DNA from: Bacillota bacterium
GTDB taxonomy: Bacteria; Bacillota; Clostridia; Christensenellales; Aristaeellaceae
Reading direction: 5' to 3'
Length of the DNA: 64,000 bases
NCBI GenBank assembly: GCA_023416655.1
Contig: JAEZHK010000143.1
Location: 1 to 64,000, forward strand
Shown: positions 24,002 through 33,420 of the stretch, one piece after another
Layout: each line of letters starts with the position of its first letter
How positions within the stretch are numbered: position 1 is the stretch's first letter
The notes under the pieces: model-generated
What the model was told of the DNA's origin: nothing
The model's input: only the letters and a program-made list of their open reading frames with translations
Databases searched by the model: none
Made by a program: the position numbers and the translations under genes

Positions 24002-26635
24002 ATGAACCAATTGATTCCGGTGTCGCTGCGCTGTGAAAGCGCGGTCAACCCCATCGGCGTGCACGCGGCGAAGCCGCTGCTCAGCTGGACGTGCGAAACG
24101 GGCCGCCGCGGCGCGCGCCAGAGCGCGTACCGCGCGGTCGCGTCCTCGAGTCTTGAAGGGCTGACGGCGGGCGAATACGACCTGTGGGACAGCGGCCGCG
24201 TAGAAGATGAAGCCTGCCTGGCCGTTCCCTATGGCGGGAGGCCGCTCAAAAGCGCCGAACGCGCCTGGTGGCGGGTATGGGTCTGGGATGAGCGGGGCGA
24301 GCTGTCCGCGCCCAGCTACCCCGCGTTCTTTGAAATGGGGCTATTGTCCCCCGCCGACTGGCACGGCCGCTGGATGGGCTTCCTCGGCGGCATGATCGGC
24401 CGCGGCCTGCTGCTTCGCCAAAGCTTTGAACTGACCAAAAAGCCGGTCTGGGCGCGCGCCTACATCGCCTGCGCGGGCTATTATGAGCTGAGGCTGAACG
24501 GCTCCAAGGTGGGCGACAAACTCCTCGACCCCGGCCCGACCGATACCTCAAAAACCGTGCTCTACTCCGCCTACGACGTGCTGGAGGCCCTGCGCGATGG
24601 GCTCAACGTGGTTGGCATCGAGTTGGGTACAGGCTGGGCGGGCGCGCCCAAGGCGCTTTTGCAACTGAACGTCCGCTTTGAGGACGGCACGTCGCAGGAA
24701 GTGGTCACCGACTGGGGCATCGGCTGGTGCGTGGCCGCCGGACCGATCACCATGAACAGCATCTACGACGGCGAGGACTACGACGCGCGGCTTGAAAAGC
24801 GCGGCTGGGATACGCCCGAATACCAGAATACCTTCCTTCAGGAGCACCAGCGCCGCGGCGGCTGGACGCTTTGCACCATCGTGGAAGCGCCCGGCGGCGA
24901 ACTGGTGGGCGAGATCTCGGAGCCGGTGCGCGTCACAGGGAAAGCCATGCCCGCATTCGTGCGCGAGCTTCCCGGCGGGCGAAAGCTCTACGACATCGGG
25001 GTCAACCAGACCGGCTGGGTCCGCCTGAAGCTGACCGGCGAGCGCGGCGCGCGCGTGCGGCTCACCTTCGCGGAAGTCCTGGATGAATCGGGCGAGCTGG
25101 AGCTTTCGTACCTGCGCAGCGCCCGCTGCCAGGACAGCTACACCCTCCGCGGCGACCCGGAGGGCGAGGAATACGCGCCCCGTTTCACCTACCACGGCTT
25201 CCGATACTTCACGCTGGAAACCGAAGGCGATGTGGCCGTCTCCTCCATGGCGATGGAGTTCGCACGCAGCGACCTGAAAAAGAACGCGACCTTCGAGTGC
25301 TCCGACCCCTTCCTGAACCGGCTGGCCGGGGTCATGTGGCACACCGACGCCTGCAACCTCTTCGGCATCCCCACCGACTGCTGCCAGCGGGACGAGCGCC
25401 ACGGCTGGACCACCGACACCACCTCCCGCGCCGAGGCGTGCACGTATCACTTCGACATGGCCGCGTTTTTTGAAAAGTGGCTTCGCGACGTGATGGACAC
25501 CCAGGACGAGCGCGGCTACTTCGCGGACACCGCGCCCCACCGCTGGGGCCGCAGGCCCTGCGACCCTCAGGTCAATACCCCCGTCAGTCTGCCGCTGCTT
25601 TTGTACCGGACCTACGGCAACCGCCGCGCGGTGGCGGAGAACTTCGACCGGCTGAAGCGCTACCTGTTCGCGCTGGCCGGAGAATCTGACCGGATGATGC
25701 TGTCCCGCACCGGCTTTGGCGAATGGGCGTGCCCGAAGGCGGAGTGCTACGACGACCCCTACGGCGCGGGCGCGGTTTCGATGCACGTGAGCCCGGCGCT
25801 GGTCTCCACCGGCTACTTCTACCTCTCCTGCACCCAGATGGCGGAAATGGCGCGCATCCTGGGGCGCGACGGGGACCGGGTGGAATTTGAGGCGCTGACA
25901 AATCAGGTCCGCGAGCGCTACATCAAGGCGTTCTACCGCCCGGATGAGGGCGATTTCGACACGGGCAGCCAGAGCTCCAACGCGCTTTCCATCGGCCTGG
26001 GGCTGGCGGACCCGGAGACAGTCCCGGCGGTCATCCGGAGCATCGTGCGGGACATCCGCGAAAAGGGCGTCCACATGGCCACCGGCAACATGGGCACCAA
26101 GGCGCTGATCGAGGTTTTGTCCCGCGCGGGCGAGGACGACCTCGCTTACGAGTTGATGGCGCAGCGCACCTCCCCCAGCTTTGGCTACATGCTGGACCAG
26201 GGCGCGACCTCCATCTGGGAGCGCTGGGAGGCCGACCGGGACAACAACATCATGAACTCCCGCAACCAGCCGATGCTGGCGGCCAGCGCCGTCTGGTTCT
26301 ACAAGTACCTGGGCGGCATCAGGCTTGCGAAAGACTCGGCGGGCGGCGACCGGCTGGTCATCGAGCCACACGCGCCAGCGCAAATCGCCTGGGCAAAGAC
26401 CTCGCTTCGCACGCCTCTGGGCGAGACGCGGGCGGAATGGACGCGGGAAGATAGTGCGTTTGACCTGAAGCTCCAACTGCCGTTCAACACAAGTGCCGAA
26501 ATCCGTGTCCATGCCGCCTACGCCCGGGACGGAGCGAAGCTCCACCTGGACGACACACCCGTGGAAGCCAAACGCGACGGGGACTGGTGGGTCTTGAGCG
26601 CGGCGTGCGGCGAATACCACTTCCGGCTTTACTGA
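24002..26635 (+). CDS. Alpha-L-rhamnosidase, GH78
   Basis: 877 residues from the ATG at 24002, with GGAGG at 23989-23993. N-terminal beta-sandwich modules (about 1-420) precede an (alpha/alpha)6 barrel. The barrel carries the family's acid cluster D-C-C-Q-R-D-E-R-H-G-W-T-T-D (about residues 459-472), including the general-acid position, and G-A-T-S-I-W-E-R-W-E near residue 740 with the base. The usual M-N-S-x-N-H-Y is M-N-S-R-N-Q-P here, a change near the sugar site that may mark altered specificity. No signal peptide, so it releases terminal rhamnose from imported oligosaccharides. Confidence 0.9.
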   Translation: MNQLIPVSLRCESAVNPIGVHAAKPLLSWTCETGRRGARQSAYRAVASSSLEGLTAGEYDLWDSGRVEDEACLAVPYGGRPLKSAERAWWRVWVWDERGELSAPSYPAFFEMGLLSPADWHGRWMGFLGGMIGRGLLLRQSFELTKKPVWARAYIACAGYYELRLNGSKVGDKLLDPGPTDTSKTVLYSAYDVLEALRDGLNVVGIELGTGWAGAPKALLQLNVRFEDGTSQEVVTDWGIGWCVAAGPITMNSIYDGEDYDARLEKRGWDTPEYQNTFLQEHQRRGGWTLCTIVEAPGGELVGEISEPVRVTGKAMPAFVRELPGGRKLYDIGVNQTGWVRLKLTGERGARVRLTFAEVLDESGELELSYLRSARCQDSYTLRGDPEGEEYAPRFTYHGFRYFTLETEGDVAVSSMAMEFARSDLKKNATFECSDPFLNRLAGVMWHTDACNLFGIPTDCCQRDERHGWTTDTTSRAEACTYHFDMAAFFEKWLRDVMDTQDERGYFADTAPHRWGRRPCDPQVNTPVSLPLLLYRTYGNRRAVAENFDRLKRYLFALAGESDRMMLSRTGFGEWACPKAECYDDPYGAGAVSMHVSPALVSTGYFYLSCTQMAEMARILGRDGDRVEFEALTNQVRERYIKAFYRPDEGDFDTGSQSSNALSIGLGLADPETVPAVIRSIVRDIREKGVHMATGNMGTKALIEVLSRAGEDDLAYELMAQRTSPSFGYMLDQGATSIWERWEADRDNNIMNSRNQPMLAASAVWFYKYLGGIRLAKDSAGGDRLVIEPHAPAQIAWAKTSLRTPLGETRAEWTREDSAFDLKLQLPFNTSAEIRVHAAYARDGAKLHLDDTPVEAKRDGDWWVLSAACGEYHFRLY

Positions 26636-26647
26636 AGGAGAAAGTAT

Positions 26648-28951
26648 ATGAAGGAATTGTCCAACCGGTTCCTCAGGCTAAAAATCGAATGCCTGAACGG
26701 CTACACGGAGCGCGTTCTGATCGCGAAAGAAGCGGGCGGCTGGGCGGAGGCGCTCGAATGCGCGCCCTACGCCACACTGCCCGCGGACGAAAACTACTTC
26801 GACCGGTTCGGGCTTCTGAAAACAAGCTGTTCTGTCGAGATTTCGGAGTGCCGCGCGATTGCCACGCTCCAGCACCCGGACCACACCATCGTGCGCACGC
26901 TGACATTGGACGAGGAATCCCCCGCGCTGAACGTGGAGGTTTCACTGACCGCGAAGAGGCCGCTCGCGCTGTGCTCGGTGGAGGACAAGTGGTTCTTCCT
27001 GCCGGAGCGCCGCGATCAGGACGATGAAATGACCGGTCCCATCGACTTCGTGTGGAGCCAGCGCATCAAAAGCTTCCCGGTCTCCATCATCCCCCACTAC
27101 AGCTTCCGGTTCCCGGCGGTCATGATGCAGCAGGGTCCGGTGTTCGCGGCGCTGGTGGCGGGCCTCGAGGGCGTGGGCGGCGAGAGCCTCGCGCGCTGCC
27201 CGCTGGGCATGGACCTGGACGTGACCCGCGAGGCGCACCCCTTCATGAGCTATGGCGCGATCGTGCCGGACAAGGTACTGCCCAACTACCCCTGCGAGCC
27301 GGGGCACGCGCAGATCGTGCGCGGAAAGGGCGCGCGAAACTGCGTCATCCGGCTTGAGGCGGGCGAAACCCTCCGGTACCATTACTCGATCCTCGCCAGC
27401 GCCCAGCCCGAAAAGCAGGGCTACCGCTCGGCGGTCCGCTACGTGTGGCGGCGCTACGGCGAAAAGGAGATCAACAATCCCGGGAACCGGCCCGAATGCG
27501 AGCGCCATCCCGAGGCAAAGACGGTGGCGGACTGGGAGAAGATCGTCTGGGAAGGTGTCGCCGACCGCGACTTCTTCAGCTATAACAAGGGCGGCGTGAC
27601 CGTGGGAGGCATCAGCGGCCACCGTCAGGGCGAATGGTTCAGCCGCACCAAGACCGACCAGGACCTGTGGTTCGGCTGCTGGCTGAATGAGCTGGTCAGC
27701 GGCTACGGCCTGAGCCTGTACGCGGACAAGATTCGCAGCGAAAAGTGGCGCGCCCGCCTTCAGCCGATCCTGAACGCCATCCTGAACGCGCCCCGGAGCG
27801 GCGCGCTGTTCCCCATCATCTGCTACCATGAAACGGACGGCAGCGATACTTGGCTGAACGACGACGGCTGGGCTGGGTTCTTCTCGGAATACCACGCGCT
27901 GATGATGTCCTGGACGGGCTACCTGATGCTCCAGTGGGGGAAACATGTGCTTCCGGAGCGCATGCCGGACATCCTCGCCTTCCTGCGCCCCTACGCCGGG
28001 TTCCTTCTTTCGGCGCAGCGCCCGGACGGGTGCATCCCGGCCTGGTTTGACGGGAAGGGCAGGCCGTCCCGCAAGCAGTTCCGCGAGTTCAACGCGGAGA
28101 CCGCGGTGAGCGCGCTGTTCCTTCTGGAGATTGGAGACATCGAAAAGAACCCCGGCTGGGTGGAGGCGGGCGCGAAGTCGCTCGGGTTCATCACGGAAAA
28201 GGTTCTGCCGCGCATGCGCTGGTTTGACCTGGAGGCGTTCCTCTCCTGCTCGCGCAAGCAGTTCGACTTCTACGACACCATCACCGCGCAGTATCCGCAG
28301 TGCAACCTGTCGCAGATGTACGCCGCCATGGCCTACCTGAAGTATTACAAACTCACCGGGCGGCCCGAGGACCTTCGGATGGCCGAGCGCGTCACAGACT
28401 ACCTGCTCCTTACCCAGCAGGTGTGGCGGCATCCGGAGATCACCGCCAACACGTTCGGCGGGTTCACCGTGCAGAACACCGACAACGAGTGGAGCGACGT
28501 GCGCGAGGGCCTGATCGCGGTGCTGCTGCACCGGATGTACCTTGCCACAGGCAAGCGCGAGTACCTGGAGCGCGCGGTGGCCGCATCCAAATCCGGCTTC
28601 GCCGTGCTGCCCTATGAGAACTGGGCGCACAACGGCTACGAGGGACTGCAGTATGATTCCAGCGTCCTGTGGGGCGGCGGCGTGATCTTGACTTCGGCGG
28701 AGTATCTGGAGCGCGAGATCGGGGACCTCTTCGTCGATGCGGAAGGGCAATGGGGCCTGGGAACCCACGGCGCGCTGGTGGAGCGCGTAACGCTTCAGGG
28801 AGACGCGCTCGCGGTGGAAGCCGCCATCGCGCGGCGCGACCGGGAAACCCTCGCCGTGACGGTGCGCGCGGAAAAATCCGTCCGCCTCATGCTGAACGGA
28901 AAGGACTTCGGCCCGGTCATGCCGAACGTAAAAAGCATCTTCAAAGTTTGA
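26648..28951 (+). CDS. Unclassified large protein, probably (alpha/alpha)-barrel carbohydrate enzyme
   Basis: 767 residues; I do not recognise a named family. Residues about 1-260 are beta-rich. Residues about 290-690 carry repeated helical pairs rich in Trp, Tyr and acidic residues (D-D-G-W-A-G-F-F-S-E-Y-H near 400; D-V-R-E-G-L-I-A-V-L-L-H-R near 618), as in (alpha/alpha)6/7 barrels of GH and lyase families. A short beta tail follows. No signal peptide or membrane helix is visible. GAAGGAG is well placed before the ATG, 12 bases after the GH78 stop, and a GH3 gene follows. Hydrolase, lyase or epimerase are all possible. Confidence 0.6.
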   Translation: MKELSNRFLRLKIECLNGYTERVLIAKEAGGWAEALECAPYATLPADENYFDRFGLLKTSCSVEISECRAIATLQHPDHTIVRTLTLDEESPALNVEVSLTAKRPLALCSVEDKWFFLPERRDQDDEMTGPIDFVWSQRIKSFPVSIIPHYSFRFPAVMMQQGPVFAALVAGLEGVGGESLARCPLGMDLDVTREAHPFMSYGAIVPDKVLPNYPCEPGHAQIVRGKGARNCVIRLEAGETLRYHYSILASAQPEKQGYRSAVRYVWRRYGEKEINNPGNRPECERHPEAKTVADWEKIVWEGVADRDFFSYNKGGVTVGGISGHRQGEWFSRTKTDQDLWFGCWLNELVSGYGLSLYADKIRSEKWRARLQPILNAILNAPRSGALFPIICYHETDGSDTWLNDDGWAGFFSEYHALMMSWTGYLMLQWGKHVLPERMPDILAFLRPYAGFLLSAQRPDGCIPAWFDGKGRPSRKQFREFNAETAVSALFLLEIGDIEKNPGWVEAGAKSLGFITEKVLPRMRWFDLEAFLSCSRKQFDFYDTITAQYPQCNLSQMYAAMAYLKYYKLTGRPEDLRMAERVTDYLLLTQQVWRHPEITANTFGGFTVQNTDNEWSDVREGLIAVLLHRMYLATGKREYLERAVAASKSGFAVLPYENWAHNGYEGLQYDSSVLWGGGVILTSAEYLEREIGDLFVDAEGQWGLGTHGALVERVTLQGDALAVEAAIARRDRETLAVTVRAEKSVRLMLNGKDFGPVMPNVKSIFKV

Positions 28952-28968
28952 TTTCGGAGGGATAAGCC

Positions 28969-31104
28969 ATGTCGGAACCCAAATACCTGGACGCATCGTT
29001 CTCATGTGAGGAGCGGGCGAAGGACTTGGTCTCGCGCATGACGGTGGAGGAAAAGGCTTCCCAACTGCGCTTCAATTCGCCGCCCATCCCGCGCCTGGGC
29101 GTCCCGGCCTACAACTGGTGGAACGAGGCACTGCACGGCGTTGCGCGGGCGGGCACGGCCACCGTGTTCCCGCAGGCCATCGCGCTGGCGGCGATGTTTG
29201 ACGGCGATGAAATGGCGCGCGTGGGTGACGTAATCGCCGAGGAAGGCCGCGCCAAGTACAACATGTATTCGGCGCACGGCGACCGGGACATCTACAAGGG
29301 GCTGACCTTCTGGTCACCCAACGTTAACATTTTCCGGGATCCCCGCTGGGGCCGCGGCCACGAGACTTACGGCGAGGACCCGTTCCTCTCGGGTGAGCTG
29401 GGCAAGCGCTTCGTCGGGGCGCTCCAGAAGAAGGACAAGTACGGCTACATGAAGTCCGCGGCCTGCGCCAAGCACTTCGCGGTGCACTCCGGCCCGGAGG
29501 GCCTCCGGCACGAGTTTGATGCCGAGGTCAGCCAGAAGGACCTGTGGGAAACCTACCTCCCCGCGTTCGAGGCGCTGGTGACGGAAGCAGGGGTCGAAGG
29601 CGTGATGGGCGCCTACAACCGCACGAATGGCGAACCCTGCTGCGGGTCCAAGACGCTTTTAAAGGACATTCTCCGGGACAAGTGGGGCTTTCAAGGATAT
29701 GTGACCAGCGACTGCTGGGCGATCCGGGACTTCCACGAGCACCACATGGTCACCCATTCGATGCAGGAATCGGTCGCGCTGGCGCTTTCAAACGGTTGCG
29801 ACATCAACTGCGGCAACGCATACCTGCACATGCTCAGCGCCTTCCACGAGGGGCTGGTGACCGAGGAAGAGATCGGGCGGGCCTGCGTACACGCGATGAC
29901 CACCCGCATGCGGCTGGGACTTTTCGACGACCGGTGCGAGTTCGACGCCATCGGCTACGAGAAAAACTGCGCGCCGGAGCACATCGAAGCCGCGCTGGAC
30001 GCGGCGCGCAAGGGCATGGTGCTCTTAAAAAACGACGGCGTCCTGCCGCTCGACCCGAAGAAGCTGAAGACCGTCGCGGTGGTCGGCCCCAACGCGGACA
30101 ACCGCGTGGCGCTGATGGGCAATTACCACGGCACCGCGGACCGCTACATCACGCCGCTCGAGGGCCTGAGGGACTCGCTTGAGCCGGAAGGCGTCCGCGT
30201 ACTCTACTCCGTAGGTTGCGAACTGCACGCCGACCGCAGCGAGGGGCTGGCGTTTGAGCACGACCGGATCACCGAAGCCGTGGCGGCCGCGGAGATGAGC
30301 GACCTCGTGATCGCCTGCCTGGGCCTGGACGAGACCATCGAGGGCGAGGCGGCCGACCTCGAGGGCGACATCGCCTGCGGCGACAAGCTGGACCTGGAGC
30401 TGCCGAAGCAGCAGCGGCTTTTGCTTGAGAAGCTTCTCGAAACGGGCAAGCCCGTGGTGCTTTTGCTGATGACTGGCAGCGCCATGGCCATCGGCCTTGC
30501 CGACGAGCGCTGCGCGGCGGTGCTCGAAGCCTGGTACCCCGGCGCGCGCGGCGGCAGGGTCGTCGCGGAGGTGCTGCTGGGCAAAGTCTCCCCCTCCGGC
30601 AAGCTCCCGGTCACGTTCTACCGGTCGATGGCGGATCTGCCGGATTTCACCGACTACTCGATGAAGAACCGCACCTACCGCTACTTCGAGGGCGAGCCGC
30701 TGTACCCGTTCGGCTACGGCCTCTCCTACGCGGACATCCGGCTGGCGGACGCGCGGCTCGAGGGCGCGCCGGAACAGGGAAAGCCGATAACGGTCACGGC
30801 CACCGTCAAAAACCACTCGGATTTTGCGGCGGACGAGGTGGTGCAGGTGTATGTCAAAAACCTCACCAACCCGCTGGCGGTCAAAAACCACAGCCTTTGC
30901 GCGTTCCGGCGCGTGCGCCTGGAACCGGGTGAACAAAAGGCCGTCGGGCTGGACATCCGCCCCGAGGCGATGACGGTGGTGGGCGAGGACGGCGTGCGCA
31001 GGTTCCATGGCGACAGCTTCCGGCTCTCTGTCGGCTTCTCGCAGCCCGATGCGCGAAGCGCCGCGCTGACCGGCAAAACGCCGCTTACGATTGATATCAC
31101 TTAA
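28969..31104 (+). CDS. GH3 beta-glycosidase, beta-xylosidase-like
   Basis: 711 residues. The GH3 N-terminal barrel includes L-G-V-P-A-Y-N-W-W-N-E-A-L-H-G near residue 42 and K-H-F-A-V-H-S-G near 165. Nucleophile D248 is in Y-V-T-S-D-C-W-A-I; the S-D-C context and N-W-W-N-E-A-L-H-G are typical of bacterial beta-xylosidases and related enzymes. A GH3 C-terminal domain and a fibronectin-III-like domain follow (Y-P-F-G-Y-G-L-S-Y near 580). No signal peptide: a cytoplasmic enzyme acting on imported oligosaccharides. It is last in the operon; beta-glucosidase remains possible. Confidence 0.92.
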   Translation: MSEPKYLDASFSCEERAKDLVSRMTVEEKASQLRFNSPPIPRLGVPAYNWWNEALHGVARAGTATVFPQAIALAAMFDGDEMARVGDVIAEEGRAKYNMYSAHGDRDIYKGLTFWSPNVNIFRDPRWGRGHETYGEDPFLSGELGKRFVGALQKKDKYGYMKSAACAKHFAVHSGPEGLRHEFDAEVSQKDLWETYLPAFEALVTEAGVEGVMGAYNRTNGEPCCGSKTLLKDILRDKWGFQGYVTSDCWAIRDFHEHHMVTHSMQESVALALSNGCDINCGNAYLHMLSAFHEGLVTEEEIGRACVHAMTTRMRLGLFDDRCEFDAIGYEKNCAPEHIEAALDAARKGMVLLKNDGVLPLDPKKLKTVAVVGPNADNRVALMGNYHGTADRYITPLEGLRDSLEPEGVRVLYSVGCELHADRSEGLAFEHDRITEAVAAAEMSDLVIACLGLDETIEGEAADLEGDIACGDKLDLELPKQQRLLLEKLLETGKPVVLLLMTGSAMAIGLADERCAAVLEAWYPGARGGRVVAEVLLGKVSPSGKLPVTFYRSMADLPDFTDYSMKNRTYRYFEGEPLYPFGYGLSYADIRLADARLEGAPEQGKPITVTATVKNHSDFAADEVVQVYVKNLTNPLAVKNHSLCAFRRVRLEPGEQKAVGLDIRPEAMTVVGEDGVRRFHGDSFRLSVGFSQPDARSAALTGKTPLTIDIT

Positions 31105-31121
31105 CCACAACCGGCAGAGCA

Positions 31122-31175
31122 AAAGGCCGTCTGGATCAGGAGAGCAGATCGCTCTCCCGGTTTCAGACGGCCTTT
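31122..31175 (+). terminator. Terminator of the second sugar operon
   Basis: AAAGGCCGTCTG pairs perfectly with CAGACGGCCTTT. A second hairpin is nested inside (GGAGAGC/GCTCTCC, loop AGATC). The stem lies 17 bases after the GH3 stop. Confidence 0.8.
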
Positions 31176-31234
31176 GGCGTTTCTGAAAATGCGGTTCACA
31201 CCCATGAGCAAGATTTGGCAGATGCGCATTCGGT

Positions 31235-31503
31235 CACGAATCGGCCCCTGACGCTGCGCGCTGCAATCCGCGCATGGCGATGGCGGCGGCACCCATCAGC
31301 GCGCCGTCGTAGCCCGCGCCGTACACTTCGCCGTTCAGGAAGAGCGCCCCGCCGATCTTCTTGAAAGGGCGTTTACCGGAATGGGTGCATTCCCTTTGCC
31401 TCAAACCGACCAGCCGCGAATCAACCGGCTGTAGACATGCACAGAATCCCGGTAAGCCTGAAGCGACACGCTATATTCAGGATGCGCTCGAGCAGCCTCT
31501 CCA
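31235..31503 (-). pseudogene. Decayed segment with remnants of one or two sugar-kinase-like C-termini
   Basis: No intact gene lies between the terminator and the GATase-like gene. On the minus strand two short reading stretches look like gene ends. The first (about 31503-31401) contains H-P-E-Y-S-V-S-L-Q-A-Y-R-D-S-V-H-V-Y and then a stop, which resembles the tail of FGGY carbohydrate kinases. The second (about 31380-31235) reads G-A-G-Y-D-G-A-L-M-G-A-A-A-I-A-M before a stop and resembles the C-terminal helix of sugar kinases. Both are too short for certainty. Confidence 0.4.
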
Positions 31504-32250
31504 TCACGCCTTGGTCAGCCAGCCCATGATGCCCTGCCAGAGCGGGTCATAGCCCTCCCAGTTCACGAACTCCGGCGGCCCCCAGTGGGGCGCGCAGTCA
31601 GACGCGAACGCGCCCGCGCGGCCGCCGCCGAATTCGCCGAAGGCGAGGAACGGGTCGCCCTCGATCTGCATCACGACGTCATAGCCCGGAAGCGGCAGGG
31701 TCCGGTTGTAGCCGAGGAAGTGCGGCCACGCGGCGGGGACATTTTTGAGCGCCGGATGGTCGTGCAGCACCACCGGGGTCACGCCTTCGGGGTGCTCCAT
31801 CAGGTCGTCCACGCCCAGGCACTTGACCGGCAGCACCTCGGCGATCGCGGTCTGGCCGTACTTCGCCTTGGCGTCGACGCCGGAGAACGCCATGTAGCCG
31901 CCGACCATGAGCAGCGCGCCGCCCGCGCGCACATAGTCCCGGATCAGGTTGCAGCGGTTGGGCATCCGGACGCTCTTGGAAAACGTGTCCGGGTGCAGTA
32001 GGAGCGTGTTGGAGCCGGTGTCGGACAGGATCACGCAGGCGTACTCCGAGAGCGCCTCCATCGTGAACGGGAACTGCGTGGGGATCTTGTGGTTGGGCAG
32101 GTACGTGACCTCGTAGCCGCCCTTTTCGAGCGCCGCGATCAGCGTGGCCGCGCCTTCCTCGTAGACCGACGTGTAGAACGCGTCGAAGCCCTTGACGTGG
32201 GTGGTGTAGCTCGACCAGGATTCGCCGGCCAGCAGGATCTTCTTAGACAT
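31504..32250 (-). CDS. GATase1-like (ThuA/DUF1355-type) cytoplasmic protein
   Basis: 248 residues from the second of two adjacent ATGs, which puts GGAGGG at 7-base spacing; upstream in-frame starts reach 32280. It opens K-K-I-L-L-A-G-E-S-W and has V-I-L-S-D-T-G-S-N near residue 75 and G-G-A-L-L-M-V-G-G-Y near 113. A Rossmann-like class I amidotransferase fold without an obvious catalytic Cys-His-Glu triad fits the putative glutamine-amidotransferase-like proteins often found with sugar-acid catabolic genes. Function unknown. A copy of the MITE-like repeat lies between it and the dehydrogenase gene upstream. Confidence 0.75.
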   Translation of the reverse strand: MSKKILLAGESWSSYTTHVKGFDAFYTSVYEEGAATLIAALEKGGYEVTYLPNHKIPTQFPFTMEALSEYACVILSDTGSNTLLLHPDTFSKSVRMPNRCNLIRDYVRAGGALLMVGGYMAFSGVDAKAKYGQTAIAEVLPVKCLGVDDLMEHPEGVTPVVLHDHPALKNVPAAWPHFLGYNRTLPLPGYDVVMQIEGDPFLAFGEFGGGRAGAFASDCAPHWGPPEFVNWEGYDPLWQGIMGWLTKA

Positions 32251-32302
32251 CATGTTTCCCTCCATCATGTTTTTGCGCACCAGGTGAGAATGAGCGAGGC
32301 GT

Positions 32303-32435
32303 ACGTCGCTCTCCGCTTGACGTAGCGCTGCATTTCAGCCGAAGGCGTATCCCACAGGGTCGCCTGCGCTTCGGCCCCTGGCCAGGAACAAAGTGTTCGC
32401 CGCTTTGGACGAGATAATATTCCGTATTGGTATTA
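32303..32435 (-). repeat. MITE-like intergenic repeat, copy A (5' part only)
   Basis: Read on the minus strand it begins TAATACCAAT, then CGTCCAAAGCGGCGA, then a segment ending GCTACGTCAAG-GGAGAGCGAC. Both blocks match copies B and C. The 3' terminal inverted repeat is missing, so this copy is truncated. Its first three bases are the stop codon of the upstream dehydrogenase gene. Confidence 0.7.
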
Positions 32436-33401
32436 CAAGTTGACCACATTCACCGGCGAGCCGTTCAGGAACTTCGCAAGATTGTCCACCGCGATGTCCA
32501 TCAGGCGCTGACGGCTCTCTTTCGGCGCCCAGCTGATGTGCGGGGTGATCAGGCAGTTCTTCGCGGTGAGCAGCGGGTTGTCCGCCCGGATGGGCTCCGC
32601 GGATACCACGTCCACCCCGGCGGCGTACACCTTCCCGTTATTCAGCGCGTCGGCCAGGTCCTGCTCCACGATCAGCGGGCCGCGGCTGTTGTTGAGAAGG
32701 ATGACCCCATCCTTCATCCGGGCGATGGTGTCCCGGTTGATGAGGCCCTCTGTCGAGGGCAGCAGCGGGCAATGCAGCGAAATGACGTCTGAACGGACGA
32801 ACAGCTCGTCCAGCGCCACGTACTCTCCGATGGCCCGACCCGCTTCGTTTTCGTGGCTGTCCACTGCGATCACCTTCATGCCCAGCGCCCGGGCGATGCG
32901 CCCGGTGGCCTGGCCGATGCGGCCGAAGCCGATGATGCCCATCGTCTTGCCCGCCAGCTCGATCAGCGGGTAGTCCCAGAAGCAGAAATCCGGGCTGGAC
33001 GTCCAGCGCCCGGCGTGCACGGCATCGCTGTGATGCGCGACATGGTGGCAGATCTCGAGCAGAAGCGCGATGGCGAACTGGCCCACGGCGTCCGTGCCGT
33101 AGGTGGGGATGTTGCAGACGGGGATCCCGCGCTCCTTCGCGGCGGCCACATCCACCACGTTGTAGCCGGTGGCCAGCACGCCGACGAATTTGAGGCCCGG
33201 GCATCGGTCAAAGGCGGCACGCCTCAGCGGCGTCTTATTGGTGTAGACGATGTCCGCGTTTCCGATGCGGCGGATGATCTCCTCGTCGTCCAAGAGCGGC
33301 GTGCGGTCGTACACCGTCAAAAACCCAAGCGCCTCAAACCCCGCCCAGCTCAGGTCTCCCGGGTTTTCGGTATACCCGTCCAGAATGACAATTTGGTTCA
33401 C
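32433..33401 (-). CDS. D-2-hydroxyacid dehydrogenase (glyoxylate/hydroxypyruvate reductase-like)
   Basis: About 322 residues, with GTG at 33401 chosen because GGGAG is 6 bases upstream (an in-frame GTG at 33416 is the alternative). The NAD-binding Rossmann motif is G-I-I-G-F-G-R-I-G-Q-A near residue 150. The family catalytic R is in N-N-S-R-G-P-L-I near 235 and the H in T-P-H-I-S-W near 288. It probably reduces hydroxypyruvate or glyoxylate, or oxidises a D-hydroxyacid, next to a glycerate 2-kinase gene on the same strand. Lactate or phosphoglycerate dehydrogenase is less likely from the context. Confidence 0.88.
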   Translation of the reverse strand: MNQIVILDGYTENPGDLSWAGFEALGFLTVYDRTPLLDDEEIIRRIGNADIVYTNKTPLRRAAFDRCPGLKFVGVLATGYNVVDVAAAKERGIPVCNIPTYGTDAVGQFAIALLLEICHHVAHHSDAVHAGRWTSSPDFCFWDYPLIELAGKTMGIIGFGRIGQATGRIARALGMKVIAVDSHENEAGRAIGEYVALDELFVRSDVISLHCPLLPSTEGLINRDTIARMKDGVILLNNSRGPLIVEQDLADALNNGKVYAAGVDVVSAEPIRADNPLLTAKNCLITPHISWAPKESRQRLMDIAVDNLAKFLNGSPVNVVNL

Positions 33402-33420
33402 TTTATGCTCCCTCACTCCA

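Noticed and set aside
24548..26620. 690-codon open frame antisense to the GH78 gene
   Set aside because: Shadow frame caused by codon bias; no start signal and no recognisable domain.
26942..29005. 687-codon open frame antisense to the unclassified protein
   Set aside because: The sense frame has the operon spacing and Shine-Dalgarno; the antisense composition is typical of shadows.
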